A stretch of DNA of 64,000 bases from Flavobacteriaceae bacterium (GTDB lineage: Bacteria; Bacteroidota; Bacteroidia; Flavobacteriales; Flavobacteriaceae), in NCBI GenBank assembly GCA_018402205.1, contig JAGYIX010000003.1:496001-560000 (forward strand), given 5' to 3'. Shown here piece after piece: positions 25,796-34,774 of the stretch (positions are counted from its first letter, which is position 1; each line of letters opens with the position of its first letter). The notes beneath the pieces are model-generated. The model saw only the letters and a program-made list of their open reading frames with translations, was not told the DNA's origin and did not search any database. A program made the position numbers and the translations under genes.

Positions 25796-26845
25796 CTACA
25801 GGATCATCATTGCGTCTCCGTACGAATAAAAGCGATATTTTTCTTTTATCGCTTCTTTATACGCATGAACAATCAACTCGTGATCGGCAAAAGCAGAGAT
25901 CATCATCAGTAATGTAGACTTAGGAAGGTGAAAATTAGTCACCATGCAATTGGCTATAGAAAAGTCGTGAGGCGGAAATATGAATTTGTTTGTCCACCCT
26001 TCAAACTCATTGAGCATACCATTTGAAGACACCGAACTTTCAAGCGATCGCATCACTGTTGTTCCGATGGCGCATATTTTCTTCTTTTCACGTTTTGCGT
26101 GGTTCACAATCTCGACGGCCTTAGCATCAATCACCATCTCTTCACTGTCCATTTTATGCTTAGAAAGATCTTCTACTTCTACAGGATTAAAAGTGCCTAA
26201 GCCCACATGCAAAGTGATCTCTGCAAAATTGATCCCTTTAATCTCTAAGCGCTTTAATAGGTGTCTTGAAAAGTGAAGACCTGCTGTCGGAGCAGCCACA
26301 GCCCCTTCGTATTTGGCGTAAATGGTCTGATAGCGCTCTTCGTCTTCAGGCTCAACGTTTCTTTTAATGTACTTAGGAAGAGGTGTTTCACCCAATGAGC
26401 GCAGCTTTTTTCTAAACTCGGTATACGACCCGTCATACAAAAACCGCAGAGTGCGCCCACGAGAAGTGGTATTATCAATAACTTCAGCCACCAATGAATC
26501 ATCGTCTCCGAAGTAAAGCTTGTTTCCGATACGGATTTTCCTGGCCGGATCTACAAGCACATCCCATAACCGTTGTTCTTGATTTAATTCTCTAAGTAGA
26601 AATACCTCGATGCGAGCGCCTGTCTTCTCTTTATTTCCATATAATCGAGCCGGAAACACCTTGGTGTTATTAAGTGCCATCACATCTCCTTCATCGAAAT
26701 AGTCGATGATATCCTTAAACATCTTGTGTTCGATTTTACCGCTATCGCGATGCAAAACCATTAATCGCGACTCGTCGCGATTTTCTGCTGGATACTCGGC
26801 TAATAATTCTTTAGGAAGGGTGAAATCGAATTTGGATAGTTTCAT
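25796..26845 (-). CDS. queA: S-adenosylmethionine:tRNA ribosyltransferase-isomerase
   Basis: 349 residues from the ATG at 26845 ('[19 protein letters not shown]', the standard QueA N-terminus); the track's TTG four codons earlier is unnecessary. Signature segments: 'RDESRLMVL', '[10 protein letters not shown]', 'APTAGLHFS' and '[10 protein letters not shown]'. It makes epoxyqueuosine in tRNA from preQ1-tRNA. The window also holds a VUT/YhhQ-type queuosine precursor transporter at 58.5 kb. The gap to aroA is 66 bp, so queA-rlmN-ispB may be a separate unit or continue the upstream operon. Confidence 0.95.
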   Translation of the reverse strand: MKLSKFDFTLPKELLAEYPAENRDESRLMVLHRDSGKIEHKMFKDIIDYFDEGDVMALNNTKVFPARLYGNKEKTGARIEVFLLRELNQEQRLWDVLVDPARKIRIGNKLYFGDDDSLVAEVIDNTTSRGRTLRFLYDGSYTEFRKKLRSLGETPLPKYIKRNVEPEDEERYQTIYAKYEGAVAAPTAGLHFSRHLLKRLEIKGINFAEITLHVGLGTFNPVEVEDLSKHKMDSEEMVIDAKAVEIVNHAKREKKKICAIGTTVMRSLESSVSSNGMLNEFEGWTNKFIFPPHDFSIANCMVTNFHLPKSTLLMMISAFADHELIVHAYKEAIKEKYRFYSYGDAMMIL

Positions 26846-26911
26846 AAATACATTCAAATTAAGAGCGGCAAAGATACGCTCTCGAAAAGGGCAAAGTCAA
26901 GCTATTTTCTA

Positions 26912-28150
26912 TTAATCTGCTTGTAAACTGCAGTCAAAACCCAATACGGCCAAGTCTTTCCAAAAGTCTGGATACGACTTTTCTACAACCATTGGGTCTT
27001 GAATTTCTAATGGAATCAGGGTCGCTAGGGGCGCAAAGGCCATAGCCATTCTATGATCGTTATAGGTGGCAATAGTAGCGCTGCTTAAAACCGACTTGCG
27101 CGCGAAAACCTTTAGTGAATTTGGGCTTATACCCACAGAGAGGCCACATTTCTCAAGTTCAGTCTTCATTGCGGCCAAACGATCGGTTTCTTTAATTGGC
27201 AAAGTGTGCAGTCCGATCATGGTACATTCTACCCCCAAACCTGCGGCGGTAACCGCAATGGTTTGCGCGATATCAGGCGCGTCTTTTAGATCGAAAAAGT
27301 AAGCCCTAGGCTGCGGTTGATAACTTTTGCGCAACACAACGTGCTGCTCGTTCTCAAAAGTGGTCTCGACCCCAAATTCAGTGTAAATATCGGCAAGCAC
27401 TCGGTCTCCCTGAAGCGAGTCATTCTTCAGCACACTCAGCGCCATCTCGGTTCCTACTGGCGACAAAGCAAGTATACTAAAGTAATAGCTTGCGGCGCTC
27501 CAATCCGATTCCACAGATAGCGACTGGCTTTCTATTTCAGGCATCGGAGCGATTCTAAGCCCTTTAGAATCTAAATAGGTCTCTACACCAATCGCGTCGA
27601 GAAGTTTTAAGGTCATTTTAAGGTACGGAATAGAGGTTAAGGCTCCTTCAAAGACCAATTCAAGACCTTCACTAAACCTCGGAGCCACCAAACAAAGAGC
27701 CGATAGGTATTGACTGCTAATATCCGCGCGAATATTTAACCTGCCTCCTCTGAGCTGTTTTCCGCTTATACGCAAAGGCGGAAATCCATGATGCTCTAAA
27801 TAGCTTACTTCAGCCCCTAGTTCAATCAATGCATCCACTAACACTTCAATAGGTCGCTGCTTCATGCGATCACTACCAGTTAAGGTGATTGAAGCCCCCT
27901 CTAAAGAGGCAAAATAGGCCGTTAAAAAACGCATTGCTGTGCCCGCGTGATGAATATCTACCGTTCCAGAAGTCTGTAGTAGGCCGCGCTTCATCATTTC
28001 TACATCGTGTGCATTAGAGTCGTTGATCAGCGATAAATTCGGATACAACGCCTGCAATAAAAGAACTCGATTTGTCTCACTTTTAGAACCAGTCAATCGA
28101 ATCTTGGCCGGTTTCAGATCTCCCTTCAGCTGAATACTTAGGTGATTCAT
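26912..28150 (-). CDS. aroA: 3-phosphoshikimate 1-carboxyvinyltransferase (EPSP synthase)
   Basis: 412 residues of two inside-out alpha/beta domains. 'GSKSETNRVLLLQALYP' is the phosphoshikimate-binding N-terminus, 'GTAMRFLTAYFA' the equivalent of the GNAGTxxR region (here 'HHAGTAMRF'), and 'NDHRMAMAFAPLA' the C-terminal motif. The protein is shorter than the ~427 of E. coli. This is the sixth step of the shikimate pathway. The start overlaps the MazG-like gene by 4 bp, so it is the last member of the attenuated pheA operon. Confidence 0.93.
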   Translation of the reverse strand: MNHLSIQLKGDLKPAKIRLTGSKSETNRVLLLQALYPNLSLINDSNAHDVEMMKRGLLQTSGTVDIHHAGTAMRFLTAYFASLEGASITLTGSDRMKQRPIEVLVDALIELGAEVSYLEHHGFPPLRISGKQLRGGRLNIRADISSQYLSALCLVAPRFSEGLELVFEGALTSIPYLKMTLKLLDAIGVETYLDSKGLRIAPMPEIESQSLSVESDWSAASYYFSILALSPVGTEMALSVLKNDSLQGDRVLADIYTEFGVETTFENEQHVVLRKSYQPQPRAYFFDLKDAPDIAQTIAVTAAGLGVECTMIGLHTLPIKETDRLAAMKTELEKCGLSVGISPNSLKVFARKSVLSSATIATYNDHRMAMAFAPLATLIPLEIQDPMVVEKSYPDFWKDLAVLGFDCSLQAD

Positions 28151-28479
28151 GACTTAAGTTTTGGGTTATTGTGATGTCGATCGCGATCGCGTTCGGTTTT
28201 CAGCTCTAGCTTTTTATCAAAGGCCTGCTGAAGATTTACACCTGTCTGATTGGCGAGACACAACAGCACAAACAATACGTCGGCTAACTCTTCTCCCAGA
28301 TCTTTCTCTTTGTCAGCGGCCTTTTCACTTTGCTCTCCATAGCGTCTAGCGATAATACGCGCTACCTCACCCACTTCTTCGGTTAATTGAGCCATATTGG
28401 TAAGCTCGTTAAAATAGCGTACCCCGTGTGTCTTGATCCATTGGTCAACGCGCTCTTGGGTTTGGGTTATGTCGTTCAT
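28147..28479 (-). CDS. MazG-like nucleotide pyrophosphohydrolase
   Basis: 110 residues, a single all-alpha MazG-like domain. The metal-binding acidic motifs are 'LTEEVGEVARIIARRYGE' (ExxE) and 'DLGEELADVLFVLLCLAN' (ExxD). The family cleaves non-canonical or surplus (d)NTPs to the monophosphate plus pyrophosphate. The short single-domain form resembles RS21-C6/iMazG rather than full MazG. It shares one base with dtd (TAATG) and overlaps aroA by 4 bp. Confidence 0.85.
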   Translation of the reverse strand: MNDITQTQERVDQWIKTHGVRYFNELTNMAQLTEEVGEVARIIARRYGEQSEKAADKEKDLGEELADVLFVLLCLANQTGVNLQQAFDKKLELKTERDRDRHHNNPKLKS

Positions 28480-28931
28480 TATTCTTTGTTTTTAGTGTCT
28501 ATAATCAGGGTTACAGGTCCGTCATTCACTAACGAGACCTTCATATCGGCTCCAAATATGCCACGCTCAACCGGCTGATTTAAGAGCTGCTCTAGTAGGT
28601 CAGAGAAATAGGTGTATAGGTCATTGGCTTTCTCAGCGCCAGCAGCTTTTATAAACGATGGTCGATTACCTTTCTTTGTCTCCGCAAAAAGTGTAAACTG
28701 AGAAATCACTAAAATTCTACCCCCTACTTGGCTAAGGTCTAGATTCATTTTACCCTCATCGTCGCTAAAAATGCGCAACTGAGTCACCTTTGATGCGAGC
28801 CAATTGGCATCTTGCTCTGTATCTTCATGTGTAACCCCAAGCAAAATAAGAAACCCAATATCTATGCTTCCAACACACTGACCATCGACGGCCACAGACG
28901 CGTTACTAACGCGTTGAATAACTGCTCTCAT
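28479..28931 (-). CDS. dtd: D-aminoacyl-tRNA deacylase
   Basis: 150 residues, the standard length. '[17 protein letters not shown]' and '[11 protein letters not shown]' are the two active-site motifs of DTD. It hydrolyses D-amino acids (classically D-Tyr) and glycine mischarged on tRNA-Ala. It sits inside an operon of Phe and Tyr biosynthesis genes, overlapping rsgA by 4 bp. Confidence 0.95.
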   Translation of the reverse strand: MRAVIQRVSNASVAVDGQCVGSIDIGFLILLGVTHEDTEQDANWLASKVTQLRIFSDDEGKMNLDLSQVGGRILVISQFTLFAETKKGNRPSFIKAAGAEKANDLYTYFSDLLEQLLNQPVERGIFGADMKVSLVNDGPVTLIIDTKNKE

Positions 28932-29875
28932 GCTTCGTAAATATCTGTTCTATACGGACCATCTGGATCGTCTAATAACCCCCTGTAGCTGTCGTAGCGG
29001 CTTTGAGCAATTGATTTAGATTCAACGGCTGCTTTAACCGCGCATTGGGGCTCATTATCGTGAAGGCAATTGTGAAATCTGCACTGCGACTTTAAGGCGA
29101 AAAACTCCTTAAAATAATCCCCTATTTCGTGCCGCTTTAAAGTGGCAATTCCAAAGCCTCGTATTCCGGGGGTATCTATGATTCTGGCTTCGAAACTCAA
29201 ATCAAACATCTGGGCAAAGGTTGTAGTGTGTTGCCCCTGCTGATGTTGCTCAGAGGTGCGCGCCGTCTTTAGATCTAATGAAGGTTCGATTGCATTAATC
29301 AGCGTAGACTTACCCACGCCTGAATTACCTGCAAACATACTGGTCTTACCTTTCATTAAGTGCTTGAGTTCATCACAACCCTGGCCCGTTATAGCACTGC
29401 TCGATAAGGTCTTGTAACCAACGGTTTCGTAAACAGATTTTAGGGCGATGGCTTGCTCTTTTTCTTCTTTCTCATACCTGTCCCATTTATTAAAAACAAG
29501 TACCACCTCTATGTGATAAGCCCCAGCACTTACCAAAAAGCGATCAATAAAGGCCGGATACGTAGGTGGATTTTTTAGAGTTACCACCAAAAATATTTGA
29601 TCGATATTGGCGGCAATGATATGTAATTGCTTAGACAGATTAACCGACCGCCTAACCAGGTAATTCGCTCTAGGCTCAATGGCCGAAATCACCCCCTGTT
29701 GCTCATCTGAATTGGTATCGATAGAGAAAACAACCCAGTCGCCTACGGCGACTGGGTTGGTAGACTTTATTCCCTGAATGCGAAACTTGCCCTTTATACG
29801 ACACGAATAGAAACGGCCATCTTCAGCCTTGACTTGGTACCAACTTCCGGTCGATTTATAAACAAGTCCGCGCAT
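28928..29875 (-). CDS. rsgA: Ribosome small-subunit-dependent GTPase A
   Basis: 315 residues: an N-terminal OB fold, a circularly permuted GTPase (G4 'FNKWD' before G1 '[12 protein letters not shown]' and G3 'DTPGIRGFG') and a C-terminal zinc site '[14 protein letters not shown]'. This permuted order is diagnostic for RsgA, a checkpoint factor in late 30S maturation. It starts 5 bp after the DAHP synthase stop. Confidence 0.96.
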   Translation of the reverse strand: MRGLVYKSTGSWYQVKAEDGRFYSCRIKGKFRIQGIKSTNPVAVGDWVVFSIDTNSDEQQGVISAIEPRANYLVRRSVNLSKQLHIIAANIDQIFLVVTLKNPPTYPAFIDRFLVSAGAYHIEVVLVFNKWDRYEKEEKEQAIALKSVYETVGYKTLSSSAITGQGCDELKHLMKGKTSMFAGNSGVGKSTLINAIEPSLDLKTARTSEQHQQGQHTTTFAQMFDLSFEARIIDTPGIRGFGIATLKRHEIGDYFKEFFALKSQCRFHNCLHDNEPQCAVKAAVESKSIAQSRYDSYRGLLDDPDGPYRTDIYEA

Positions 29876-29880
29876 ACCCC

Positions 29881-30963
29881 TTATGGGTTCATGATCTTTT
29901 CTTGATGGCGAATAGACTCTTGGTGAATGCTCTTAAAGAGTTTTAAAATAAACTCTTCACTCAAATTACGCTGTTCTCCTTCTAGAATCATTCTGCCCAG
30001 TATTTCATTCCAGCGGTTAGACTGCAATACAGCAACATTGAGATCTTTCTTCAGCTGACCTATAGACTTTGCTACGGTCATGCGCTCGCCAAGTGTGTCT
30101 AAAATAGAAGCATCAAGCACGTCAATTTGAGCGCGCAACTGATCTAAAGAATTGTGAAAATCAGCCTGGTCAGATCCGCGTTTACGCACCTTCAGGTCTT
30201 TAAAAATTTCTTGAAGTCTTGCCGGAGTCACTTGCTGCTCTGCATCGCTCCACGCTTTATCTGGATCGCAATGCGTCTCTATCATGAGCCCGTCGAAATT
30301 CAGATCAAGGGCGGTCTGTGACACGTCAAAAATCAAATCTCTTCTTCCAGAAATATGGCTAGGATCGTTGATAATGGGCAAATCTGGATACTTAGACTGC
30401 AGATCAATGGCGATTTGCCATTCGGGCAAGTTGCGGTATTTGGTCTTCTTGTACGAAGAAAATCCCCTATGAATCACCCCGAGCTTTTCAATATTGGCAT
30501 TGTGAAGGCGTTCTACTGCTCCTATCCATAGTGAAAGATCTGGATTCACCGGGTTCTTAACCAGAATAATCTTGTCAGTTCCTTCTAAGGCGTCTGCTAT
30601 TTCTTGCACAATGAAAGGGCTTACCGTTGATCGGGCACCAATCCATAATAGGTCTACATCGTATTCTAACGCCAGTTCAACGTGTGCTCGGTTAGCGACT
30701 TCTGTAGCGGTTTTGAGACCTGTCTCTTCTTTAACGCGCTGCAACCATTTAAGCCCTATGGCTCCTACCCCCTCAAAATTTCCAGGACGGGTTCTGGGCT
30801 TCCAAATACCTGCTCGGTAGTAATTGACGTCTGTATCTTTTAAGTCGTGTGCAATTTGCAACACTTGAGACTCGGTCTCGGCACTGCAAGGCCCCGCAAT
30901 AACCAGCGGATGCGACAACTTCATTTCATCTAACCAGCTACGAAACTTTTTCGAATTTTCCAT
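29881..30963 (-). CDS. Bifunctional DAHP synthase / chorismate mutase
   Basis: 360 residues with two fused enzymes. Residues ~1-265 are a type I-beta-like DAHP synthase ('PLVIAGPCSAETE', 'GIWKPRTRPGNFEG', 'NDPSHISGRRD'). Residues ~270-355 are an AroQ chorismate mutase ('LDQLRAQIDVLDASILDTLG', 'RMTVAKSIGQLKK'). This order, synthase then mutase, is common in Bacteroidetes; the mutase part can mediate feedback control. It provides the first step of the shikimate pathway and the branch step to prephenate, and lies 9 bp after tyrA. Confidence 0.94.
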   Translation of the reverse strand: MENSKKFRSWLDEMKLSHPLVIAGPCSAETESQVLQIAHDLKDTDVNYYRAGIWKPRTRPGNFEGVGAIGLKWLQRVKEETGLKTATEVANRAHVELALEYDVDLLWIGARSTVSPFIVQEIADALEGTDKIILVKNPVNPDLSLWIGAVERLHNANIEKLGVIHRGFSSYKKTKYRNLPEWQIAIDLQSKYPDLPIINDPSHISGRRDLIFDVSQTALDLNFDGLMIETHCDPDKAWSDAEQQVTPARLQEIFKDLKVRKRGSDQADFHNSLDQLRAQIDVLDASILDTLGERMTVAKSIGQLKKDLNVAVLQSNRWNEILGRMILEGEQRNLSEEFILKLFKSIHQESIRHQEKIMNP

Positions 30964-30972
30964 GATTGTGAT

Positions 30973-31830
30973 TTAAGGCTTTAAAGGTAAAGGGTTTAAT
31001 ATTTTTTCTATGCTATTAATATGCTTCATTTCTTCGGTAAGGGCCTCAACAGCTTCTTCTTCAATAAGGCCCTTAAAGGCCGTTAAATGTTCAATGAAGG
31101 CTTCAAGTGTCTCTAATAAGGGCTCTTTATTCTGCACAAAAATAGGAGCCCACATCTCTGGAGAACTTTTTGCTAGGCGTACTGTAGAGGCAAATCCGCT
31201 TCCGGCCAAATCAAATATGGTTCGGTCGTCTTTCTCTTTCTCCATAACGGTTTTTCCTAGCATAAAGGCGCTAATGTGAGAGAGGTGTGAAACATAAGCC
31301 ACATGTACATCGTGTTCTTTAGCCCCCATGTAACGCACTCGCATTCCCAAGGCAGAAAAGGCCTTCATAGCACGTTCTTGCAGATCGATAGCTGTCTTTT
31401 CTATCTCGCATACTATGGCAAGTTTGCCTTGGTACAAATCAGCTAGAGCTGCTTTTGGACCAGAAAATTCAGTGCCCGCAATAGGATGAGCAGCCAAAAA
31501 ATGGGCCCTTTTAGGATGCTGAGCCACCGAGTCACAAATGGCGCGTTTGGTAGAGCCCGCATCTATAACCAAAGTAGACGGTCCGACATGATCTAAAATC
31601 TTTGGCAATTCAAGTACTAGTTGATCTACAGGTATACTAACAAATACCAGATCAGCCTCGGCAAGCTGGCTATAATCTATTACACGGTCAATAATTCCAA
31701 GCGCTAAGGCCTGATCTAGGTGCTCTTCGCTTCGATCTATTCCTAGAACCTCAGATACCTGAGACTGCTCTCTGAGCGCCTTTGCCCAAGATCCGCCGAT
31801 CAATCCGACGCCAATGACTGCTAGTCTCAT
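30973..31830 (-). CDS. tyrA: Prephenate dehydrogenase
   Basis: 285 residues from the ATG at 31830, which overlaps the aminotransferase stop as ATGA and begins directly with the NAD-binding 'MRLAVIGVGLIGGSW'; the track's 19 extra codons are antisupported by this. 'DAGSTKRAI' and 'FLAAHPIAGTEFSG' are TyrA motifs. No ACT domain follows. It converts prephenate to 4-hydroxyphenylpyruvate for tyrosine. Confidence 0.93.
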   Translation of the reverse strand: MRLAVIGVGLIGGSWAKALREQSQVSEVLGIDRSEEHLDQALALGIIDRVIDYSQLAEADLVFVSIPVDQLVLELPKILDHVGPSTLVIDAGSTKRAICDSVAQHPKRAHFLAAHPIAGTEFSGPKAALADLYQGKLAIVCEIEKTAIDLQERAMKAFSALGMRVRYMGAKEHDVHVAYVSHLSHISAFMLGKTVMEKEKDDRTIFDLAGSGFASTVRLAKSSPEMWAPIFVQNKEPLLETLEAFIEHLTAFKGLIEEEAVEALTEEMKHINSIEKILNPLPLKP

Positions 31831-32975
31831 AATTTTTTTGTCTTTACACGCGTTATCGCCTTTTCGATCTGATCTGCGGTAACACAAAGTGAAAAACGCA
31901 CGTGATGCTTACCCTCAGAGCCAAATATGAATCCGGGTGCACAAAACAGGGCATATTCACTGAGAAGTTTATCGGCAAAGGCTTCACTCTTCACTCCCTT
32001 GGGCAGTTTACACCACACAAACATGCCTGTTTGCCCGGGTTCAATCTCTAAATTCAGTGCCCTAACCAGTACTTCAACTAATTTTCGACGCTGCATATAG
32101 ACTTCATTGAGTTGAACAAACCAAGACTTAGGCTCAGCTAAGGCCTTAACCGCGGCGCGTTGAACACCAAAAAACATGCCTGAGTCTATGTTCGATTTAA
32201 CCTTAAGCACCGATTGAAGCAACGCCTTTGGGCCTACTACAGCCCCGACACGCCACCCAGCCATGTTGAACACTTTACTCAAAGAATTGAGTTCAAGTAT
32301 ATTTTTATAGCCCTGGGCGTGCGCGAGTATAGAGGTAGGATTATCGTTACCAATAAAACTATACGGATTGTCGTTTACTACGAGCAAATCGTGCTTTTTA
32401 GCCAGGTTGATGATGTGTTTAAATCCGTCGGGGCCTATGGTGATTCCGGTAGGCATATGCGGATAGTTCACCCACATAAGCACCGCTCTCTCTAGCAACT
32501 TCTCATCAATAGCCGAAAAATCAGGTAGCCCCTTCTCGTCTAAGGGATAAAATACAGCTCTTGCCCCCACCAATCGGGCCACCGATTCATAGGTCGGATA
32601 GCCAGGATTAGGAATGAGCACCACGTCTTTGGCGTTGAGAAAAGCCATGCTGATGTGAAAAATTCCCTCTTTAGATCCGCTGAGCGGAAGAATCTCGTTG
32701 GTAGGGTCTAAAGTCACCTCATAATGGGTCTTATAAAAACGCGCAAAGGCATCTCTTAACTCGTCTCGCCCAATATAGCTTTGGTATTGATGTACCCCTT
32801 TTTCAGAAAGAGCCTCAATGAGTCCACCAATAGCCGACGAAGGCGCTTCAAGGTCAGGGCTGCCGATACCCATATTTATTATTGGTGATCCGGCGGCGGT
32901 TAAACCCTTTATCTCTTTCAACTTTTTAGAAAAGTAATACTCACTTACATGCTTGAGTCGCTTGGCTTCTCTCAT
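31827..32975 (-). CDS. Class I/II PLP-dependent aminotransferase (aromatic or prephenate type)
   Basis: 382 residues of fold type I. 'PLSGSKEGIFHI' binds the cofactor phosphate, 'VVNDNPYSFIG' holds the Asp/Tyr pair and 'NSLSKVFNMAGWRVG' contains the PLP Lys. Sequence alone does not separate aspartate, aromatic and LL-DAP aminotransferases. Its place between pheA and tyrA, with 4-bp overlaps on both sides, makes transamination of prephenate, phenylpyruvate or hydroxyphenylpyruvate the likely role. Confidence 0.85.
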   Translation of the reverse strand: MREAKRLKHVSEYYFSKKLKEIKGLTAAGSPIINMGIGSPDLEAPSSAIGGLIEALSEKGVHQYQSYIGRDELRDAFARFYKTHYEVTLDPTNEILPLSGSKEGIFHISMAFLNAKDVVLIPNPGYPTYESVARLVGARAVFYPLDEKGLPDFSAIDEKLLERAVLMWVNYPHMPTGITIGPDGFKHIINLAKKHDLLVVNDNPYSFIGNDNPTSILAHAQGYKNILELNSLSKVFNMAGWRVGAVVGPKALLQSVLKVKSNIDSGMFFGVQRAAVKALAEPKSWFVQLNEVYMQRRKLVEVLVRALNLEIEPGQTGMFVWCKLPKGVKSEAFADKLLSEYALFCAPGFIFGSEGKHHVRFSLCVTADQIEKAITRVKTKKL

Positions 32976-33808
32976 AATTCGCTCGTTTTAAGTTGATTCT
33001 TATAAACCCCTAGTAAAGTGAAGCTATCTGACATGATCTCAAGTGCCGCCATGGCCTTTTGAAAATGACCTAGTTGCTCAAAGGTTACATCTACGAAAAA
33101 AGCATACTTCCACGGAGTCTCCATAATCGGAAGCGACTGAATCTTGGTGAGGTTTAGATTGCAATCACTCATCACGTTGAGCAGTGTGGCCAAACTACCC
33201 CGCTTGTGTCCAGTAACAAATCTCAATGAGGCCTTATCGGCAGAATCAGTAATTGTATCGTCTTTTTTACCCTTTGTTATGCGAACAAAACGCGTCGCAT
33301 TCGAACTAAGGGTTTGAATATCATTAGCCAAAATTTCTAATTGATAGAGTGAGGCGGCTTCTAGGGGGGCAATTGCGGCAACTCCCTTAAGCTGGCCCTC
33401 ATGAATACGCTGCGCGACAGAAGCAGTGTCGTCAGCCTCAACTAAGGTCATTGATTTGTGTTGTTCAAAAAAAGAGGCACACTGCAATAGCGCCATTGGG
33501 TGCGACTCTACGCGCGAAACGGTCTGAAGCGATTGACCCGCCAAAGCCATCAAGTTATGCGAGATGCTCAAATAGTACTCTGAAGTAATCTTGAATGCAT
33601 TGGTATAAATAAGTGTATAGTTCGGAAGTATGGCCCCCGCAATAGAATTTTCAATCGCCATTACGGCTTCTTCATACAGTCCGCGTTTTAATCCATCTGC
33701 CAATTCTGCAAAAGAATCACAATACACGCAATTCACCTGCGGCCCATAAAGCTGAATTGCCACCTTATGGTGATTAGATCCGGCTATACCTTGAATTCCT
33801 ACCTTCAT
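32972..33808 (-). CDS. pheA: Prephenate dehydratase
   Basis: 278 residues. The PDT domain spans ~1-185, with 'MAIENSIAGAI', 'ESHPMALLQC' and the catalytic 'NATRFVRI' (TxR motif). A C-terminal ACT domain spans ~195-275 ('GSLATLLNVMSDCNLNLTKIQS') and would bind Phe for feedback inhibition. No chorismate mutase is fused; that activity sits on the DAHP synthase three genes downstream. The ATG is 10 bp after the U-run of the attenuator terminator. Confidence 0.95.
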   Translation of the reverse strand: MKVGIQGIAGSNHHKVAIQLYGPQVNCVYCDSFAELADGLKRGLYEEAVMAIENSIAGAILPNYTLIYTNAFKITSEYYLSISHNLMALAGQSLQTVSRVESHPMALLQCASFFEQHKSMTLVEADDTASVAQRIHEGQLKGVAAIAPLEAASLYQLEILANDIQTLSSNATRFVRITKGKKDDTITDSADKASLRFVTGHKRGSLATLLNVMSDCNLNLTKIQSLPIMETPWKYAFFVDVTFEQLGHFQKAMAALEIMSDSFTLLGVYKNQLKTSEL

Positions 33809-33817
33809 AGTTTAATC

Positions 33818-33845
33818 AAAAAAAAAGCCCCGAAAAATCGGGACT
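33818..33845 (-). terminator. Attenuator terminator hairpin ahead of pheA
   Basis: 8-bp stem AGTCCCGA / TCGGGGCT (one G-U) with a TTTT loop, followed by nine T on the minus strand. It ends 10 bp before the pheA ATG, so it must stop or pass transcription of the whole operon rather than end an upstream gene. Confidence 0.85.
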
Positions 33846-33882
33846 TTATTGTTTTTTGGCACACTAAATGACAAAAGCCCCT

Positions 33883-33942
33883 TTATCGCAATCTGCGGTA
33901 AAAGGTAAAATAGGCAAATGACTTTTGTAGTGTGTTTTTCAT
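33883..33942 (-). CDS. Phe/Tyr leader peptide (19 residues)
   Basis: ATG at 33942, TAA at 33885-33883, peptide MKNTLQKSFAYFTFYRRLR. Five of seven consecutive residues are aromatic: codons TTT, TAT, TTT, TTT, TAC within 'FAYFTFY'. It is too short for the ORF track. It lies directly upstream of alternative RNA stems and the terminator in front of pheA, so its likely job is to sense charged tRNA-Phe and tRNA-Tyr by ribosome stalling. No Shine-Dalgarno is visible, which is normal in Bacteroidetes. No clean TAnnTTTG was found upstream. Confidence 0.8.
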   Translation of the reverse strand: MKNTLQKSFAYFTFYRRLR

Positions 33943-34083
33943 ATATCGCGCTAAATACAGAAAAGCATTTATAAAAAGCAAGCCTAGTTAGATAATTTCT
34001 TTGAAAAATAGATTTTTTTTGCCGCCTTAAGTTTAGACCAAGCATCAGATTATAGCTATATTGAGGGGTCAAAAAATTGAAGT

Positions 34084-34701
34084 ATGCATATCGCGGTTGC
34101 CGGAAATATAGGTTCAGGAAAGACCACACTAACTGACCTGCTAGCTAAACATTACAAATGGGAAGCTCACTTTGAAGAGGTAATTGCTAATCCGTACCTC
34201 AACGATTTTTACAACCATATGGAGCGCTGGAGCTTCAATCTGCAGGTTTACTTTCTCAACACTAGGTTCAGGCAAGTACTCACTATTCGAGAAGGAGAAA
34301 AAACGGTTATTCAAGACCGAACCATTTACGAAGACGCCTACATCTTTGCGCCAAACCTGCACAGTATGGGGCTAATGACCAATCGCGACTTTGAAAACTA
34401 CCTCAGTTTGTTTGAGCTCATGGAGTCGTTAGTAGATCCGCCCGATATCTTGATTTACCTGAGGAGTTCTATAGAAAACTTGGTCAAACAAATACACAAA
34501 CGCGGAAGACAGTACGAAAGTGGCATATCCATTGACTACCTCAGTCGATTAAACGACCGCTACGAAGAGTTCATAAAAGGATATTCTAAGGGTACTCTTT
34601 TAGTTTTTGATGTAGACGAACTCAATTTTGTAGATAATGTCGAAGACCTAGGGTTTATTGTTAACCGCATCAACGCCGAAATTCACGGACTGTTCAAATA
34701 A
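34084..34701 (+). CDS. Deoxynucleoside kinase
   Basis: 205 residues of the dCK/dGK-type family. The P-loop is 'IAVAGNIGSGKTTLTDLL', then 'FEEVIANPYLNDFY', the 'DRTIYEDAYIF' motif (DRS/DRT) and the lid 'IHKRGRQYESGI'. It salvages deoxynucleosides to dNMPs; the preferred base cannot be deduced. A second kinase of the same family is fused to HPPK at 61.0-62.2 kb. Divergent from the pheA leader; a strong terminator follows. Confidence 0.92.
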   Translation: MHIAVAGNIGSGKTTLTDLLAKHYKWEAHFEEVIANPYLNDFYNHMERWSFNLQVYFLNTRFRQVLTIREGEKTVIQDRTIYEDAYIFAPNLHSMGLMTNRDFENYLSLFELMESLVDPPDILIYLRSSIENLVKQIHKRGRQYESGISIDYLSRLNDRYEEFIKGYSKGTLLVFDVDELNFVDNVEDLGFIVNRINAEIHGLFK

Positions 34702-34724
34702 GATTTTTGCAGAAACCGCAAAAC

Positions 34725-34755
34725 AAAAAGCCCGGGCGAATGCCCGGGCTTTTTA
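34725..34755. terminator. Bidirectional terminator between dNK and hppA
   Basis: Perfect 9-bp stem AGCCCGGGC / GCCCGGGCT with a GAAT loop, an A-rich left flank and TTTT on the right. It can end both the plus-strand kinase transcript and the minus-strand pyrophosphatase transcript. It is the only convergent pair in the window with a clear terminator between the genes. Confidence 0.88.
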
Positions 34756-34774
34756 GTTTTAACTAAATTCGTAG

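Larger units (their letters stand above)
33818..33942 (-). promoter_or_regulatory. Phe/Tyr transcription attenuator of the pheA operon
   Basis: Minus-strand RNA can form mutually exclusive stems. The terminator arms are AGUCCCGA (33845-33838) and UCGGGGCU (33833-33826) with a U9 tail. An antiterminator pairs GGGGCUUU (33881-33874) with AAAGUCCC (33847-33840) over 8 bp with one wobble. A protector stem pairs CACACU..CAAAAG in the leader-peptide codons with CUUUUG..AGUGUG after its stop. Together with the Phe/Tyr-rich leader peptide this is the classical ribosome-stalling attenuator layout. It would control pheA, the aminotransferase, tyrA, DAHPS/CM, rsgA, dtd, the mazG-like gene and aroA. Seen in sequence by hand folding; function inferred. 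Confidence 0.8.

Noticed and set aside
31831-31887. N-terminal extension of tyrA in the ORF track
   Set aside because: Lies inside the aminotransferase gene, is highly charged with no resemblance to TyrA, and the ATGA overlap start fits the Rossmann motif.
33812-34129. 105-codon minus ORF upstream of pheA
   Set aside because: It crosses the attenuator terminator, the leader peptide in another frame, and the start of the divergent kinase gene; composition is not protein-like. The 19-codon leader explains the region better.
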